Shown piece after piece: positions 25,047-34,496 of a stretch of DNA of 64,000 bases (within the stretch, counting starts at the first letter, position 1; every line of letters begins with the position of its first letter). The stretch spans positions 1 through 64,000 of the forward strand of contig JAFPVC010000026.1 in assembly GCA_017413085.1 (NCBI GenBank), in the 5' to 3' direction. The notes under the pieces are model-generated. The model was not told the DNA's origin and searched no databases. It worked only from the letters and a program-made list of their open reading frames with translations. The stretch is from Prevotella sp. (lineage in GTDB: Bacteria; Bacteroidota; Bacteroidia; Bacteroidales; Bacteroidaceae). Position numbers and translations under genes: made by a program.

Positions 25047-25823
25047 ATGCGCCTGACTGTCTTCTGCATCATCATTGTCATGCTGCTGCCATCCCTCGGG
25101 GGCAAGGCACAGGAGCGCTCGGTGGCCACACAGGTGGGCATCGGTGCAGCCAATACACTCGACACATATCTGTCGCCTGAGAAATACCGGGGCACAGAAT
25201 GGCGGATGCAGTCAGAGGTACGCCGCGACGGCACGTCGCACCCATCACTGTCATTTGCGCTGACACACGAGGCAGCCTTCGCCTACACCCACAACCGTGC
25301 GCTGAGCGGACATCAGTATGCAGGGCATTACGATTTCTCATACGCCGCCATGCGACGCTGGGACTTGCTCGACAATGCGCTCCACCTATATGCCGGAGCC
25401 ATGACTGATGCAATGATTGGCTTTGCATACAACACACACAACGGCAATAACAACCCGGCACAGGGATATGGTTCGCTGACTGTCAGCGCACATCTTGCGG
25501 CAAAATACTCCTTCACCTTATTTAATAAGAGCATCACCGTGGGCTACGAGGCATGCTATCCTATGTTCGGACTGATGTTCTCACCAAACTACGGACAGTC
25601 GTATTATGAGATTTTCAGCCGTGGCAACTATGACCGCAACATCACTGCAATAATGCCCGACGTGTTTCAACTGCGGCAGCAACTGACGGTCGACGTGCCT
25701 GTGGGGAAGTCCACGTCCGTGCGCTTAGGGTATCTTAATGACATAAGGCAGGCAAAGCCCAACAATCTAAAACAGCACCACTACTACAACGGTCTCATAA
25801 TGGGCGTGGTGATAAGTAAGTAA
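25047..25823 (+). CDS. secreted DUF3316-like protein
   Basis: The 258-residue protein has a signal peptide ending in GKAQE (about 23). Beta-rich, Tyr- and Asn-rich strands follow (YAGHYDFSYAAMRRWD, GMVVISK-like end LIMGVVISK), resembling the DUF3316 group of Bacteroidetes. That group looks like small outer-membrane barrels and has no known function. The start is ATG 25047 rather than the TTG two codons before it. It follows parC by 7 nt and may be co-transcribed. Confidence 0.65.
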   Translation: MRLTVFCIIIVMLLPSLGGKAQERSVATQVGIGAANTLDTYLSPEKYRGTEWRMQSEVRRDGTSHPSLSFALTHEAAFAYTHNRALSGHQYAGHYDFSYAAMRRWDLLDNALHLYAGAMTDAMIGFAYNTHNGNNNPAQGYGSLTVSAHLAAKYSFTLFNKSITVGYEACYPMFGLMFSPNYGQSYYEIFSRGNYDRNITAIMPDVFQLRQQLTVDVPVGKSTSVRLGYLNDIRQAKPNNLKQHHYYNGLIMGVVISK

Positions 25824-25825
25824 GG

Positions 25826-25903
25826 TTGTGAGGCTATAAGGTTTTAAGCTTATGAGGTCGTAAGGTTATGAGGAATAAGGTTACAAGGTTTTAAGGTTAC
25901 AAG
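25826..25903. repeat. AAGGTTnnnAGG low-complexity tract
   Basis: Imperfect units such as TAAGGTTTTAAG, TATGAGGTCGTAAGG and GTTACAAGG fill the gap between two genes. It is like the AAGAATTG tracts in size and position but has a different unit. Confidence 0.7.
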
Positions 25904-25905
25904 GA

Positions 25906-26982
25906 ATGAAGCACGGCTATCACATACTGTCCAACAGCCGCCTGTGCGGTTGCATGCGCACATCCGCTCTTTCACTCTTTCACGTTTTCACGCTATTGAC
26001 GGCTTTTGCACTTGTCTCCTGCGTGGACGTAGAGGAACTGCCAAACACTACGGCTGGCAATACAGAGGCACTGTGGCGCATAATGGACGAGCATTACTGT
26101 TTCTTTGAAGAGAAGAAGCAGGAACTGGGTGTTGACTGGGACGAGGTACACACACGCTACAGTTATCAGGCGGAGAACGCCCCGAACCTGTCGCAGATGC
26201 AGTTGCTTGAATTTCTCGGCGGCATGATTGCCACACTAAAGGACGGCCACGTAAACCTCTCTGCTTCATTCGACTACTCACGCGAATGGTCATGGAAAGA
26301 AAACTACCCCGCCAATGTATCAGACACACTGCTGCGCCGCTACCTCGGCACGGACTACAAGATTTCATGCGGCATAAAATACAAAATACTCGACGACAAC
26401 ACAGGGTACATGCGCGTGGAGACATTTGAAGACGTTATCGGCGATGGCAACATCGACCAGATGCTCTACTATCTTGCTCCATGCAGCCGGCTGATAATCG
26501 ACGTGCGCAACAACGGCGGCGGCCTGCTTACACAGGCCGAGAAACTTGCTGCCCACTTCTGTGCAGAGCGCACGCTTGTGGGCTATATGCGCCACAAGAC
26601 CGGCCCGGGACATAACAACTTCTCGGAGCGTCAGGAGCAATGGGTGGAGCCGTCATCAGGCGTGAGATGGAACAAACACGCGTATGTACTGACCAACCGC
26701 TCCGTATACAGCGCAGCCAACGAGTTCGTAAAATACATGAAGCGTATGCCACATGTGACGGTGGTGGGCGACAAGACAGGCGGCGGCTCAGGCATGCCCT
26801 ACAGTGCAGAACTCCCAAACGGATGGTCTGTGCGCTACTCTGCCTGTCCCATGTATGATGCCGACGGCGGATGCACAGAGTTCGGAATAGAACCTGATGT
26901 ATGGATAAACATCAGCGACGAGGATTTCAGCCAAGGCAAAGACACAATAATAGAATGGGCAAGAACTGCAAAGCCGACATAA
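25906..26982 (+). CDS. S41-family serine peptidase, lipoprotein
   Basis: The 358-residue C-terminal-processing-type protease has a lipobox LVSC at about 39, so it is probably anchored in the periplasm or outer membrane. The S41 core shows IIDVRNNGGG, the likely nucleophile Ser in RSVYSAANEF, and VVGDKTGGGSG. A PDZ domain is not evident. Substrate unknown. A second start, ATG 25954, would give a tighter signal peptide and cannot be excluded; the region between the two is not repeat. It follows a repeat tract and is probably expressed from its own promoter or by read-through from 25047. Confidence 0.8.
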   Translation: MKHGYHILSNSRLCGCMRTSALSLFHVFTLLTAFALVSCVDVEELPNTTAGNTEALWRIMDEHYCFFEEKKQELGVDWDEVHTRYSYQAENAPNLSQMQLLEFLGGMIATLKDGHVNLSASFDYSREWSWKENYPANVSDTLLRRYLGTDYKISCGIKYKILDDNTGYMRVETFEDVIGDGNIDQMLYYLAPCSRLIIDVRNNGGGLLTQAEKLAAHFCAERTLVGYMRHKTGPGHNNFSERQEQWVEPSSGVRWNKHAYVLTNRSVYSAANEFVKYMKRMPHVTVVGDKTGGGSGMPYSAELPNGWSVRYSACPMYDADGGCTEFGIEPDVWINISDEDFSQGKDTIIEWARTAKPT

Positions 26983-27055
26983 CAAAGTGTGAGAATTTGC
27001 CGTGCATGACAGAAAGAAAAAGACGAAAGGACTATGTCGTTTCGTTTTTTTTTTG

Positions 27056-27063
27056 TACTTTTG
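27056..27063 (+). promoter_or_regulatory. -7 box for malate dehydrogenase
   Basis: TACTTTTG matches TAnnTTTG, follows a T-rich run, and precedes a 60-nt leader to the ATG at 27124. Confidence 0.6.
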
Positions 27064-27123
27064 CAATCTCAAAAAAGGAACGATTAGGATAACTATAAAT
27101 CATTAAATAAAAAGCAAAAAGAA

Positions 27124-28110
27124 ATGGAATTCCTTACAAACGAAAAACTTACTATCGTCGGTGCTGGCGGTATGATTGGTTCAAACATGGTGCAGTCAGC
27201 TCTGATGCTCGGCCTCACTCCTAACATTTGCCTGTACGACATCTTCGAGCCAGGCGTTCACGGCGTAGCCGACGAGATGGCTCACTGTGCATTCCCAGGC
27301 GCAAACATCACTTGGACAACAGACCCGAAGGTTGCATTCACTGATGCCAAGTATATCATTTCTTCAGGTGGCGCACCGCGTAAGGACGGTATGACACGTG
27401 AGGATCTGCTGAAGGGCAACTGTAAGATTGCTGCTGAGTTCGGCGACTTCATTAAGCAGTACTGCCCAGACGTGAAGCACGTGGTTGTTATCTTCAACCC
27501 TGCCGACGTTACAGCCCTCACCGCCCTCATCCACTCTGGCTTGAAGCCAAACCAGCTCACATCGCTCGCAGCCCTCGACTCTACACGTCTGCAGCAGCAG
27601 CTCGCTCTGGAGTTCGGCGTACAGCAGGACAAGGTAACCGGCGCACACACATACGGTGGCCACGGTGAGCAGATGGCAGTATTCGCTTCACAGGTTAAGG
27701 TTGACGGCAAGCCTCTGGCTGACCTCCCACTGTCTGCTGAGCGCTGGGCTGAAATCAAGCACAACACCATTCAGGGTGGTTCAAACATCATCAAGCTGCG
27801 CGGCCGCTCTTCATTCCAAAGCCCTGCATATCAGGCTGTGAAGATGATTCAGGCTGCTATGGGCGGCGACAAGTTCGAGCTTCCTGCTGGATGCTACGTT
27901 AACACAGAAGACTTCAAGAACGTAATGATGGCTATGCCTACCGTTATCACAAAGGACGGCGTAAGCTTCACAAAGCCTGTTGGCACAACTGACGAGATTG
28001 CTGCTCTGAAGTCATCTTACGAGCACCTGCAGAAGATGCGCGACGAGATTATCTCACTCGGCATAATCCCTGCTGTTGAGGATTGGAAGACTATGAATCC
28101 AAACCTCTAA
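27124..28110 (+). CDS. mdh: malate dehydrogenase
   Basis: The 328-residue NAD-dependent enzyme interconverts malate and oxaloacetate in the cytoplasm. In Bacteroidales it feeds the fumarate/succinate route. The NAD-binding motif is VGAGGMIGSN (about 12-21). The substrate-side Arg-rich loop is in GGAPRKDGMTRED, and the catalytic His is in TYGGHGEQMAVF. The codon use here looks different from neighbours, with many GCT, CTC and GTT codons, as in highly expressed genes. It is monocistronic, with a clear promoter and a strong terminator at 28148-28183. Confidence 0.95.
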   Translation: MEFLTNEKLTIVGAGGMIGSNMVQSALMLGLTPNICLYDIFEPGVHGVADEMAHCAFPGANITWTTDPKVAFTDAKYIISSGGAPRKDGMTREDLLKGNCKIAAEFGDFIKQYCPDVKHVVVIFNPADVTALTALIHSGLKPNQLTSLAALDSTRLQQQLALEFGVQQDKVTGAHTYGGHGEQMAVFASQVKVDGKPLADLPLSAERWAEIKHNTIQGGSNIIKLRGRSSFQSPAYQAVKMIQAAMGGDKFELPAGCYVNTEDFKNVMMAMPTVITKDGVSFTKPVGTTDEIAALKSSYEHLQKMRDEIISLGIIPAVEDWKTMNPNL

Positions 28111-28147
28111 TACAAGTTAAAAGTTAAACATTATATTACTCAAAAGA

Positions 28148-28183
28148 AAAAGAGCCATCCGGTATTAACCAGATGGCTCTTTT
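28148..28183 (+). terminator. intrinsic terminator of mdh
   Basis: AAAAGAGCCATC at 28148-28159 pairs perfectly with GATGGCTCTTTT at 28172-28183. The 12-nt loop can pair further (GGT/ACC), and a T-rich tail follows. The symmetric A/T flanks make it potentially bidirectional, also serving the convergent glycan operon. Confidence 0.85.
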
Positions 28184-28195
28184 CTTGTATTTCAT

Positions 28196-28287
28196 TTTTT
28201 CAATCCTTCAACTCTTCAATTCTTCAACCCTTCAATTCTTCAACCCTTCAATCTTTCAATTCTTAAATTCTTCAATTCTTAAACTAT
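28196..28287. repeat. TTCAATTCTTCAACCC-type tract
   Basis: Units such as TTCAATTCTTCAA, CCCTTCAATC and TTAAATTC repeat up to the stop of the leftward dehydratase gene. Same family as 7363-7468, 10063-10190 and 60296-60352. Confidence 0.8.
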
Positions 28288-30225
28288 TCAAGCGTCCAGC
28301 TCTTCATATTTTGAGTGTCGAGACTTGAACTCAGGAACAATCTCCTTCATTATCTTCACCACCTGCATGTCGTCATATGTGAAACTGGCTTCATACAGAC
28401 GTTCCTCATTGCGCAAGGCTTCAGCATAAGGATACGCACGCACCTTAGCTACACGAATCTTAGGATGACTTGTCGGCACTGTGGTCTCAGCATCGCTCAG
28501 CACCTCTTCAAAGAGTTTTTCACCGTCGCGCAGACCTGTGAACTTTATTTCTATATTCTTTGCCTTCGACAGTGCTATCATGCGTTTTGCCAAATCGACA
28601 ATCTTCACCGGTTTGCCCATGTCAAACACGAATATCTCGCCACCCTTACCGAACGTGCCTGCCTCAAGCACCAGTTTACATGCCTCGGGTATAAGCATGA
28701 AGAAACGTATGATATCAGGATGTGTTACCGTAACCGGGCCGCCCTTCTCTATCTGTTCCTTGAATATGGGTATCACAGAGCCATTGCTGCCAAGCACATT
28801 GCCGAAGCGCGTAGTAACAAACTGCGTCACAGCCGGCGTTCCGTCAATTTGTTTCATCGTGTCTGTCTGGCTTATCTCCGCATTAAGAGCCTGACAATAT
28901 ATCTCGCAGATACGCTTTGAACAACCCATCACATTGGTAGGGTTCACTGCCTTGTCTGTAGAAATCATCACAAACTTCTTTGTGCCATACTTGACAGCAA
29001 GGTCGGCAATGACACGCGTGCCGTATACATTGTTTTGCACAGCCTCCGAAGGATTGTCCTCCATCATCGGCACATGCTTGTATGCAGCAGCGTGGAACAC
29101 GTAGTCAGGACGGTATTGACTGAACAGTTGCTCCATACGTGTCTTGTTGGTTATGCTTGCCACTATGGTTTCTGCCTGAATATCGGCAAACTGTCGTGCC
29201 ATCATTCGGCGTACGTCGTGCATGGGTGTCTCAGCCTGGTCAATCAGAATCATCTGCTTTGGCTTAAACTGCGCTATCTGCCTTACCATCTCGCTGCCAA
29301 TGCTTCCCGCAGCACCAGTAATGAGTATGCTCTTGCCAGAAAGCAGTTCTCCGATGGCCTTCATGTCCACTTCTATCTTTTCACGCGGCAGCAAGTCTTC
29401 AATGCTTACCTTATGCAACATTGAAGCCGAGAGTTCCTGCCCGGGTGTCCATTCCTGCTCATCGCGAGTCATGTAAATACGTATGCCAGCTTCGGTAAGC
29501 TCTGTAATCAGGCGGTCGTTATTACGGAACTGCGATGTATACAGCGGCGAAACCATCAACACTTTTATCTTTTCGTTGATAAGCCGAGAAATCAGTTTAA
29601 CGTCGTCCTGATACACAGGCAATCCAGCCACATATATATGCGACGGCACCTTCTCAACAGAAATCAAACCCTTGATTTTGAATTTTGCATTTTTCTGACT
29701 GCGTATGCTCTTCACAAGGCTCACTGCTCCCTCGCGTGCACCGTAGATGAATGTGGAATATGCATTTGCGTTAAGCGAAGTTATGTCATATACTGTCTTT
29801 ATCAGCACTCGCCAACTGCACATGGCAATGGAAACGAACGACGTTGCGAGCAAGATAATGCGCAATCCAGGATACAGTTCTTCGTTATATTGAAATGCAG
29901 AAGCACGCAGTACAATGACACAGCATCCTGCCAGTACATCTGCAGCAAGCACATTGCGCAAGTCTATAAAGGTGGAAAACCGTATAATATTGCTGTATGT
30001 ATGGAATAACCTAAAGAATATAAGATAGATAGGTAATACGAGCAATGACAGATACGTAACTTTGGGCCAGAAATTATGTGCTATGGCATTACCACCCAAT
30101 ATACAGTAGAAGCTGACTATATAAAAGAATAACACAATAGCACTGTCAAGTACAAGCACGCACCAATATGGCAGTGCTTTCTTGCTGAAGTACCATTGCG
30201 TTATATTATTCAGGAAACGTCCCAT
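28288..30225 (-). CDS. membrane nucleotide-sugar 4,6-dehydratase (WbpM/PglF/CapD type)
   Basis: The 645-residue protein has four N-terminal membrane helices (about 15-130), a CoA-binding-like domain, and a C-terminal SDR dehydratase. Dinucleotide motif GAAGSIGSE is at about 293. The catalytic segment STDKAVNPTNVMGCSKR has Met where classical SDRs have Tyr, as in PglF/WbpM. Such enzymes turn UDP-GlcNAc into a 4-keto-6-deoxy sugar, the first step to bacillosamine- or QuiNAc-type sugars. It is the last gene of the leftward operon starting at 39440. No PglE-type aminotransferase is seen in the window. Confidence 0.88.
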   Translation of the reverse strand: MGRFLNNITQWYFSKKALPYWCVLVLDSAIVLFFYIVSFYCILGGNAIAHNFWPKVTYLSLLVLPIYLIFFRLFHTYSNIIRFSTFIDLRNVLAADVLAGCCVIVLRASAFQYNEELYPGLRIILLATSFVSIAMCSWRVLIKTVYDITSLNANAYSTFIYGAREGAVSLVKSIRSQKNAKFKIKGLISVEKVPSHIYVAGLPVYQDDVKLISRLINEKIKVLMVSPLYTSQFRNNDRLITELTEAGIRIYMTRDEQEWTPGQELSASMLHKVSIEDLLPREKIEVDMKAIGELLSGKSILITGAAGSIGSEMVRQIAQFKPKQMILIDQAETPMHDVRRMMARQFADIQAETIVASITNKTRMEQLFSQYRPDYVFHAAAYKHVPMMEDNPSEAVQNNVYGTRVIADLAVKYGTKKFVMISTDKAVNPTNVMGCSKRICEIYCQALNAEISQTDTMKQIDGTPAVTQFVTTRFGNVLGSNGSVIPIFKEQIEKGGPVTVTHPDIIRFFMLIPEACKLVLEAGTFGKGGEIFVFDMGKPVKIVDLAKRMIALSKAKNIEIKFTGLRDGEKLFEEVLSDAETTVPTSHPKIRVAKVRAYPYAEALRNEERLYEASFTYDDMQVVKIMKEIVPEFKSRHSKYEELDA

Positions 30226-30324
30226 GCGTATTCTTATGTTTTGTTTCGTATTGCTTTATTGTTTTATATCGTTGACTGATAACAAGTCTTGTCGACTGAC
30301 ATTATTATATATACTGCCTGACAT

Positions 30325-30933
30325 TCAATTATGCCCGTTGAATCTCTGCATCGTAACCTCTCCCTCGTGGCTTATCCCCTTGCGCATCAACACATTCTTT
30401 ACAGTCTTAAAGATTATGCTCACGTCAAGCAAGAAAGACAGGTGGTCTACATACCACACGTCAAGTTCAAATCTCCTTGTATGTGTAATGGCATTGCGTC
30501 CGTTAACCTGCGCCCACCCTGTAATGCCTGGGCGAACCTCATGACGGCGCATCTGCTCAGAAGTATAGAGCGGCAGATACTCCATCAACAACGGACGCGG
30601 ACCAATCAGTGCCATGTCGCCACGCAGCACATTCCACAACTGGGGCAGTTCGTCAATGGAGAGCGAACGGACAATGCGTCCCACTCGAGTAATTCTGTAT
30701 TTGTCAAGCAGCAACTCACCATCGGCTCCACGCTCGTCAGTCATTGTCTTAAACTTCACCAGTTTGAACGGCTTGGCATCCTTGCCCGGACGCTCCTGCG
30801 TGAAGAAAGCCCCTGCACCCTTGTTGGCAAAATGAAGAAACAGCGCCACCAACGCTATGACCCACCATACCAACAGCAGTGCAATAAATACTATCGTAAA
30901 ATCAATTATACGTTTTATGTATCTGTTATACAT
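30325..30933 (-). CDS. phosphoglycosyl transferase, initiating glycan synthesis (PglC/WcaJ type)
   Basis: The 202-residue protein matches the small monotopic phosphoglycosyl-transferase family. It has one membrane-entering helix (about 8-32), a cytoplasmic part with RPGKDAKPFKLVKFKTM, and the catalytic Asp-Glu pair in SIDELPQLWNVLRGD, followed by LIGPRP. Such enzymes transfer a sugar-phosphate to undecaprenyl phosphate and so start the glycan. Its ATG directly follows the TAA of the KASIII gene, so the two are tightly coupled. The length is that of PglC-like proteins without the extra N-terminal region of WcaJ. Confidence 0.9.
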   Translation of the reverse strand: MYNRYIKRIIDFTIVFIALLLVWWVIALVALFLHFANKGAGAFFTQERPGKDAKPFKLVKFKTMTDERGADGELLLDKYRITRVGRIVRSLSIDELPQLWNVLRGDMALIGPRPLLMEYLPLYTSEQMRRHEVRPGITGWAQVNGRNAITHTRRFELDVWYVDHLSFLLDVSIIFKTVKNVLMRKGISHEGEVTMQRFNGHN

Positions 30934-31995
30934 TTATATTTCTATCAATTCTGGAATAACTAAATCGCTGACTTTTAACAGCATCGTGCCCCAACTCAGT
31001 CCAAGGCCAAAGGAAGAACAAAGCAACGTGGTTTCCTTGTTGCTCCGCAGTCTGTCGCGCAGTCGCGTAACCATAAGCAGCGGAATACTCGCACCGCCAG
31101 TATTGCCAAACTCCTCAAGATTGTAAGGAACCTTGTCCTGTGGCAGTTTCAGTTTCCTGACAACTCTATCCACAATCAGTTTGTTGGCCTGATGAATCAG
31201 GAAGTAATCCACGTCACGTTCGCAGTCAATGCTATATTTTTCCATAAACTGCTTGACAGACTTCGGCGGTGCACTGATGGCAAACGTAAACACAGCCATG
31301 CCGTCAATCGTAGTGTGTATAGGGGCACGTACTATGCCATTGCCGAAATCCTCATACTTCAATGATTCCTCAGTAACGGGGTTTCTGAATCCTCCATGAG
31401 GTGTAAAGAGAGCATTGTGATTACTGCCGTCAGTATGAAAATCAATAGCTATGCCTGGAGCTGCGGTATCATATTCAAGTGCCATTGCAATGCCAGCATC
31501 GCCGAACAGCGGCACACGGCTCTTGTCTTTCATCGACCCCATGCGCAATGCTGTGTCTCCAACAAGCACGAGGGCGCGCCGTATATTACCTGCGGTCAGC
31601 AGATTTGCTGCTACCGTAATGCCATACATACAGCCGCAACACCCCATTGGCAAGTCTAAGCAGAAGCAGTCATTGCTCAGACCAAGCCTGTGCTGCAACA
31701 GACAAGCCGTAGGCGGAGTACGGTAATCGCCAGTCACTGACTCGAAGACGAGAGCATCTATAGAATCTTTCTCCCACCCCAGTTCACCCAACAGTTTCTC
31801 TGACGCACGCTGACACATATCCGACGCACAAACATCAGCAGAAGCAATCCTACGCTCCCTGATGCCTACAGTCTTATTAAAGACCTCAGCCTCCTCAGCA
31901 GTGAAGATGTCGAAGTCCTCGGTCTTAACCTTGTTGCCAGGCACACAGGCTGCAACGCCCTTTATGCGCACATTATTAATATCCCAACTTGCCAT
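30934..31995 (-). CDS. 3-oxoacyl-ACP synthase III-like enzyme (KASIII)
   Basis: The 353-residue thiolase-fold protein has the FabH triad: Cys in LPMGCCGCMYG (about 120), His in FLIHQANKLIVDRV (about 270) and Asn in EEFGNTGGASIP (about 300). KASIII enzymes start fatty-acyl chains or condense acyl groups with malonyl-ACP. Here the gene is embedded in a glycan operon beside two acyl carrier proteins, a ligase and two reductases, so it probably builds a dedicated acyl group rather than serving bulk fatty-acid synthesis. It lies 4 nt from the upstream ACP gene. Confidence 0.88.
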   Translation of the reverse strand: MASWDINNVRIKGVAACVPGNKVKTEDFDIFTAEEAEVFNKTVGIRERRIASADVCASDMCQRASEKLLGELGWEKDSIDALVFESVTGDYRTPPTACLLQHRLGLSNDCFCLDLPMGCCGCMYGITVAANLLTAGNIRRALVLVGDTALRMGSMKDKSRVPLFGDAGIAMALEYDTAAPGIAIDFHTDGSNHNALFTPHGGFRNPVTEESLKYEDFGNGIVRAPIHTTIDGMAVFTFAISAPPKSVKQFMEKYSIDCERDVDYFLIHQANKLIVDRVVRKLKLPQDKVPYNLEEFGNTGGASIPLLMVTRLRDRLRSNKETTLLCSSFGLGLSWGTMLLKVSDLVIPELIEI

Positions 31996-31999
31996 ACAC

Positions 32000-32239
32000 T
32001 TAGAGTTCTACTCCGTTCTTGAGCAGAATTTCCTTGCATGCGCCATACGACTCACATGCAGAGATATCCTCAGGGTCAAGCATTATGTCGAACGTCTCTT
32101 CAACTTCAGCAATGATGCTAAGCTGATGCACCGAGTCCCATTCTGAAACGTTATTCTTACCGAAACCGTCATTCAGTATGCCTTCGTCAACTCCGAAGAC
32201 GTTTACAAATATCTTGTTAAGCTTATCTAAATTTGACAT
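32000..32239 (-). CDS. acyl carrier protein
   Basis: The 79-residue helical protein has the phosphopantetheine Ser in EWDSVHQLSI (about 37). Its Asp-Ser-Val replaces the usual Asp-Ser-Leu. It is probably loaded by the adjacent ligase (32304-33662) and used by the KASIII gene 4 nt downstream. Length and acidity are normal for ACP. It is one of two ACPs in this operon; the other, at 35254, has a less typical motif. Confidence 0.85.
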   Translation of the reverse strand: MSNLDKLNKIFVNVFGVDEGILNDGFGKNNVSEWDSVHQLSIIAEVEETFDIMLDPEDISACESYGACKEILLKNGVEL

Positions 32240-32303
32240 TAGTGTAAAATATGCTTAATAAAACTAACCTTTATGTTAAATAAACGTATCAACGTTATAT
32301 TTA

Positions 32304-33662
32304 TTATACATTTTTCAGCTGTTTATACATTTTCTTCCCCGTAGGGTTCTTTGGAATTTCGTTTATCACCCTCACTTCAAAACTTGAAGCAGTAATGTGT
32401 GTCTTCTCCACAAGCACCTGTTTCACGGCATCGGCCTTCGTTGCATCGGTGATATAGACAATCATCTTCTGGTCTGTCCCCACGCAGGCACATTCTGCAC
32501 CAGTTGCATCCTGTATTATCTGTTCGCTTTCGTCAAGCCCTACGCGCATACCATAAAGTTTCAGGAAGCGGCTCATGCGTCCCACGATATAATAGCATCC
32601 GTCGCCGTCGCGGCGTGCTATGTCGCCCGTGCGAATGAATCCCTTGCGCTCATCGCCGAGTGCCAGGTCGCTGCTTTTTACGGCATATCCCATCGTGACG
32701 TTCTTGCCGCGATAGCACATCTCGCCTTCTACGTTGGCACCTTCTATCACGTTTCCATCTGTATCTATAAGTGACAGTTCTCCATTGGGCACTGCAATGC
32801 CTATGCTGCCAGCCTTTTCCAAGGCCCACTGAGGCGGCAGCCATGCCATGCGCGCGGTGCACTCTGACTGTCCATAGGTTGCAATCCAGCGTTTTCCATT
32901 GTCGCGGCAATACTCGGCAAACTTGATATTCAAATCATGGGGCATCTTTCCCCCACCCTGCGTGAGCAGTTCCATGTCAGGCAACTGCATACGCATGAAA
33001 CGCATTACATTCAGAATTTGGAAGCTGTATGGCACACCCGTGAAACTCGTTGCATGCTCATTCTTCATAAACTGCCAGAACGCCGACTCTGTCATGCTAC
33101 GGCCGGTAATCAGCACTGTTGCTCCAACCTTCAAGTGACTGAACACTACAGACAGTCCCATGGTATAATACAGCGGCAGGACAAGCAGCGGACGGTCCGA
33201 CGACTTCAATTCGAAGAAAGTGGATATATTCAGTGCAGCCGCCTCTATGTTCTCATACTTATGCCGCACAAGTTTCGGACTGCCTGTGCTGCCAGACGTA
33301 GGCAGCAGGTGCGACAGCCACGGATGCAGCTCACAGGTTGGATTGCCTGTGGCGCGAATCTGATAACCATCTTCAGGCGTGCATATAAACTGTGGTTTAT
33401 ATGTATCCATCAGTGCATCAAGCAACCCTGCATCAGTCTTCGCATTGAGAATAAGCGGCACCATTGTTTCGCTGCCAAGCATAGCCATAACCATAGCCAC
33501 GGCAGCGGCACTGTTTTCTACAAGCAGGAAACACAGACTGCGCCCGTATGACGCGCGGATTTCCCTGGCCTTGCGGCATATCTCACCATACGTCACGCTG
33601 CCGCCCTCAGAATCGAGAGCGGCAACGCAATCTGGTTGTATTTTGTCTAAATCTATCAGCAA
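32304..33662 (-). CDS. AMP-forming acyl-CoA/acyl-ACP ligase
   Basis: The 452-residue adenylating enzyme has the P-loop-like TSGSTGSPKLVRH (about 120), ATYGQSECTARMAW, the hinge-region Asp in RTGDIARRDGDG, and the catalytic Lys in NPTGKKMY near the end. It probably activates a carboxylic acid as acyl-AMP and passes it to one of the operon's ACPs. The only available start is TTG at 33662: the in-frame TAA lies a few codons upstream and no ATG occurs early. The protein is somewhat short for the family (about 500), with a compact N-terminus. Confidence 0.85.
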   Translation of the reverse strand: MLIDLDKIQPDCVAALDSEGGSVTYGEICRKAREIRASYGRSLCFLLVENSAAAVAMVMAMLGSETMVPLILNAKTDAGLLDALMDTYKPQFICTPEDGYQIRATGNPTCELHPWLSHLLPTSGSTGSPKLVRHKYENIEAAALNISTFFELKSSDRPLLVLPLYYTMGLSVVFSHLKVGATVLITGRSMTESAFWQFMKNEHATSFTGVPYSFQILNVMRFMRMQLPDMELLTQGGGKMPHDLNIKFAEYCRDNGKRWIATYGQSECTARMAWLPPQWALEKAGSIGIAVPNGELSLIDTDGNVIEGANVEGEMCYRGKNVTMGYAVKSSDLALGDERKGFIRTGDIARRDGDGCYYIVGRMSRFLKLYGMRVGLDESEQIIQDATGAECACVGTDQKMIVYITDATKADAVKQVLVEKTHITASSFEVRVINEIPKNPTGKKMYKQLKNV

Positions 33663-33677
33663 ATCTTTGTCTTTATA

Positions 33678-33716
33678 TTAGTTAAGGTAGGTTCTAACAA
33701 TTAGTTAAGGCAGGTT
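33678..33716. repeat. 16-bp direct repeat between two operon genes
   Basis: TTAGTTAAGGTAGGTT at 33678-33693 recurs as TTAGTTAAGGCAGGTT at 33701-33716, a spacing of 23 bp with one difference. It fills the gap upstream of the ligase gene and might be a regulator site or a duplication. Confidence 0.6.
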
Positions 33717-33728
33717 TATCAAGAGGGG

Positions 33729-34481
33729 TTATATTGAAGCGCAGCCATCAACGCCAAGTATCTGACCAGATATGTAGGCAGCACGGTCAGAAGCGAGAAA
33801 GGCACACGCACTGGCAACATCCTCCGGTGTACCGAGTCTGCCCAGTGCTATCCTGCTGATACGCTGGTCAATCTTCTCGCCGTTCTGCTCATACAGTTCT
33901 GCAAAGCGTTCCGTCTTTACAATTCCCGGTGCTACGGCATTGACCCTTATACCCTGCGGTGCCAGTTCCTTGGCAGCAGAGCGTGTCAGGGCTATCACAG
34001 CTCCCTTTGTGGCAGAGTATGCCACCTGCCCAGGTGAACCCTGCACTGCCGTCACCGAGGCGATGTTTACGATGCTTCCACCACCTGTACGTGCCATCAG
34101 ACGCGAGCACAACTGAACCATCTCAATTACTGCAATGACGTTTACGCGGAACATCATCTCCATCTCGTCTCTCTTCATCATGCCCAGTCTGCGGTTAATA
34201 ACCACGCCGGCATTATTCACCAACGCATCAATGCAGCCTTCGGCCTTGTGAATTCCCATCAATGCAGTCTTTACGGCTGCAGCATCAGTAACATCAAAAT
34301 AAACCGGCACGACACGTGTGGAATACTTGCCCGACACCTGTTCTGCCCATTCATCCATAGTGCCTTGCTGGCGGTCTGTGGCATACACCACAGCACCGTC
34401 TGCAGCCATCTGCTCGGCTATGGCTCTGCCTATGCCCTGGGCAGCACCTGTCACTATGCAAATCTTATCCTTTAACAGCAT
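33729..34481 (-). CDS. SDR-family reductase (FabG-like)
   Basis: The 250-residue classical short-chain dehydrogenase has the dinucleotide motif TGAAQGIGRA (about 12), NNAGVV, catalytic Ser in NIASVTA, and YSATKGA supplying Tyr and Lys. It is the type that reduces 3-oxoacyl-ACP to 3-hydroxyacyl-ACP. Placed between the second SDR and the ligase, it probably reduces a ketoacyl product of the operon's KASIII. A sugar or alcohol substrate remains possible. Confidence 0.85.
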   Translation of the reverse strand: MLLKDKICIVTGAAQGIGRAIAEQMAADGAVVYATDRQQGTMDEWAEQVSGKYSTRVVPVYFDVTDAAAVKTALMGIHKAEGCIDALVNNAGVVINRRLGMMKRDEMEMMFRVNVIAVIEMVQLCSRLMARTGGGSIVNIASVTAVQGSPGQVAYSATKGAVIALTRSAAKELAPQGIRVNAVAPGIVKTERFAELYEQNGEKIDQRISRIALGRLGTPEDVASACAFLASDRAAYISGQILGVDGCASI

Positions 34482-34496
34482 TATCTTCTTCCTGTT

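Noticed and set aside
28110..28288. tRNA or small RNA gene between mdh and the glycan operon
   Set aside because: The only structures are the terminator hairpin and the low-complexity tract; no cloverleaf pattern is present.
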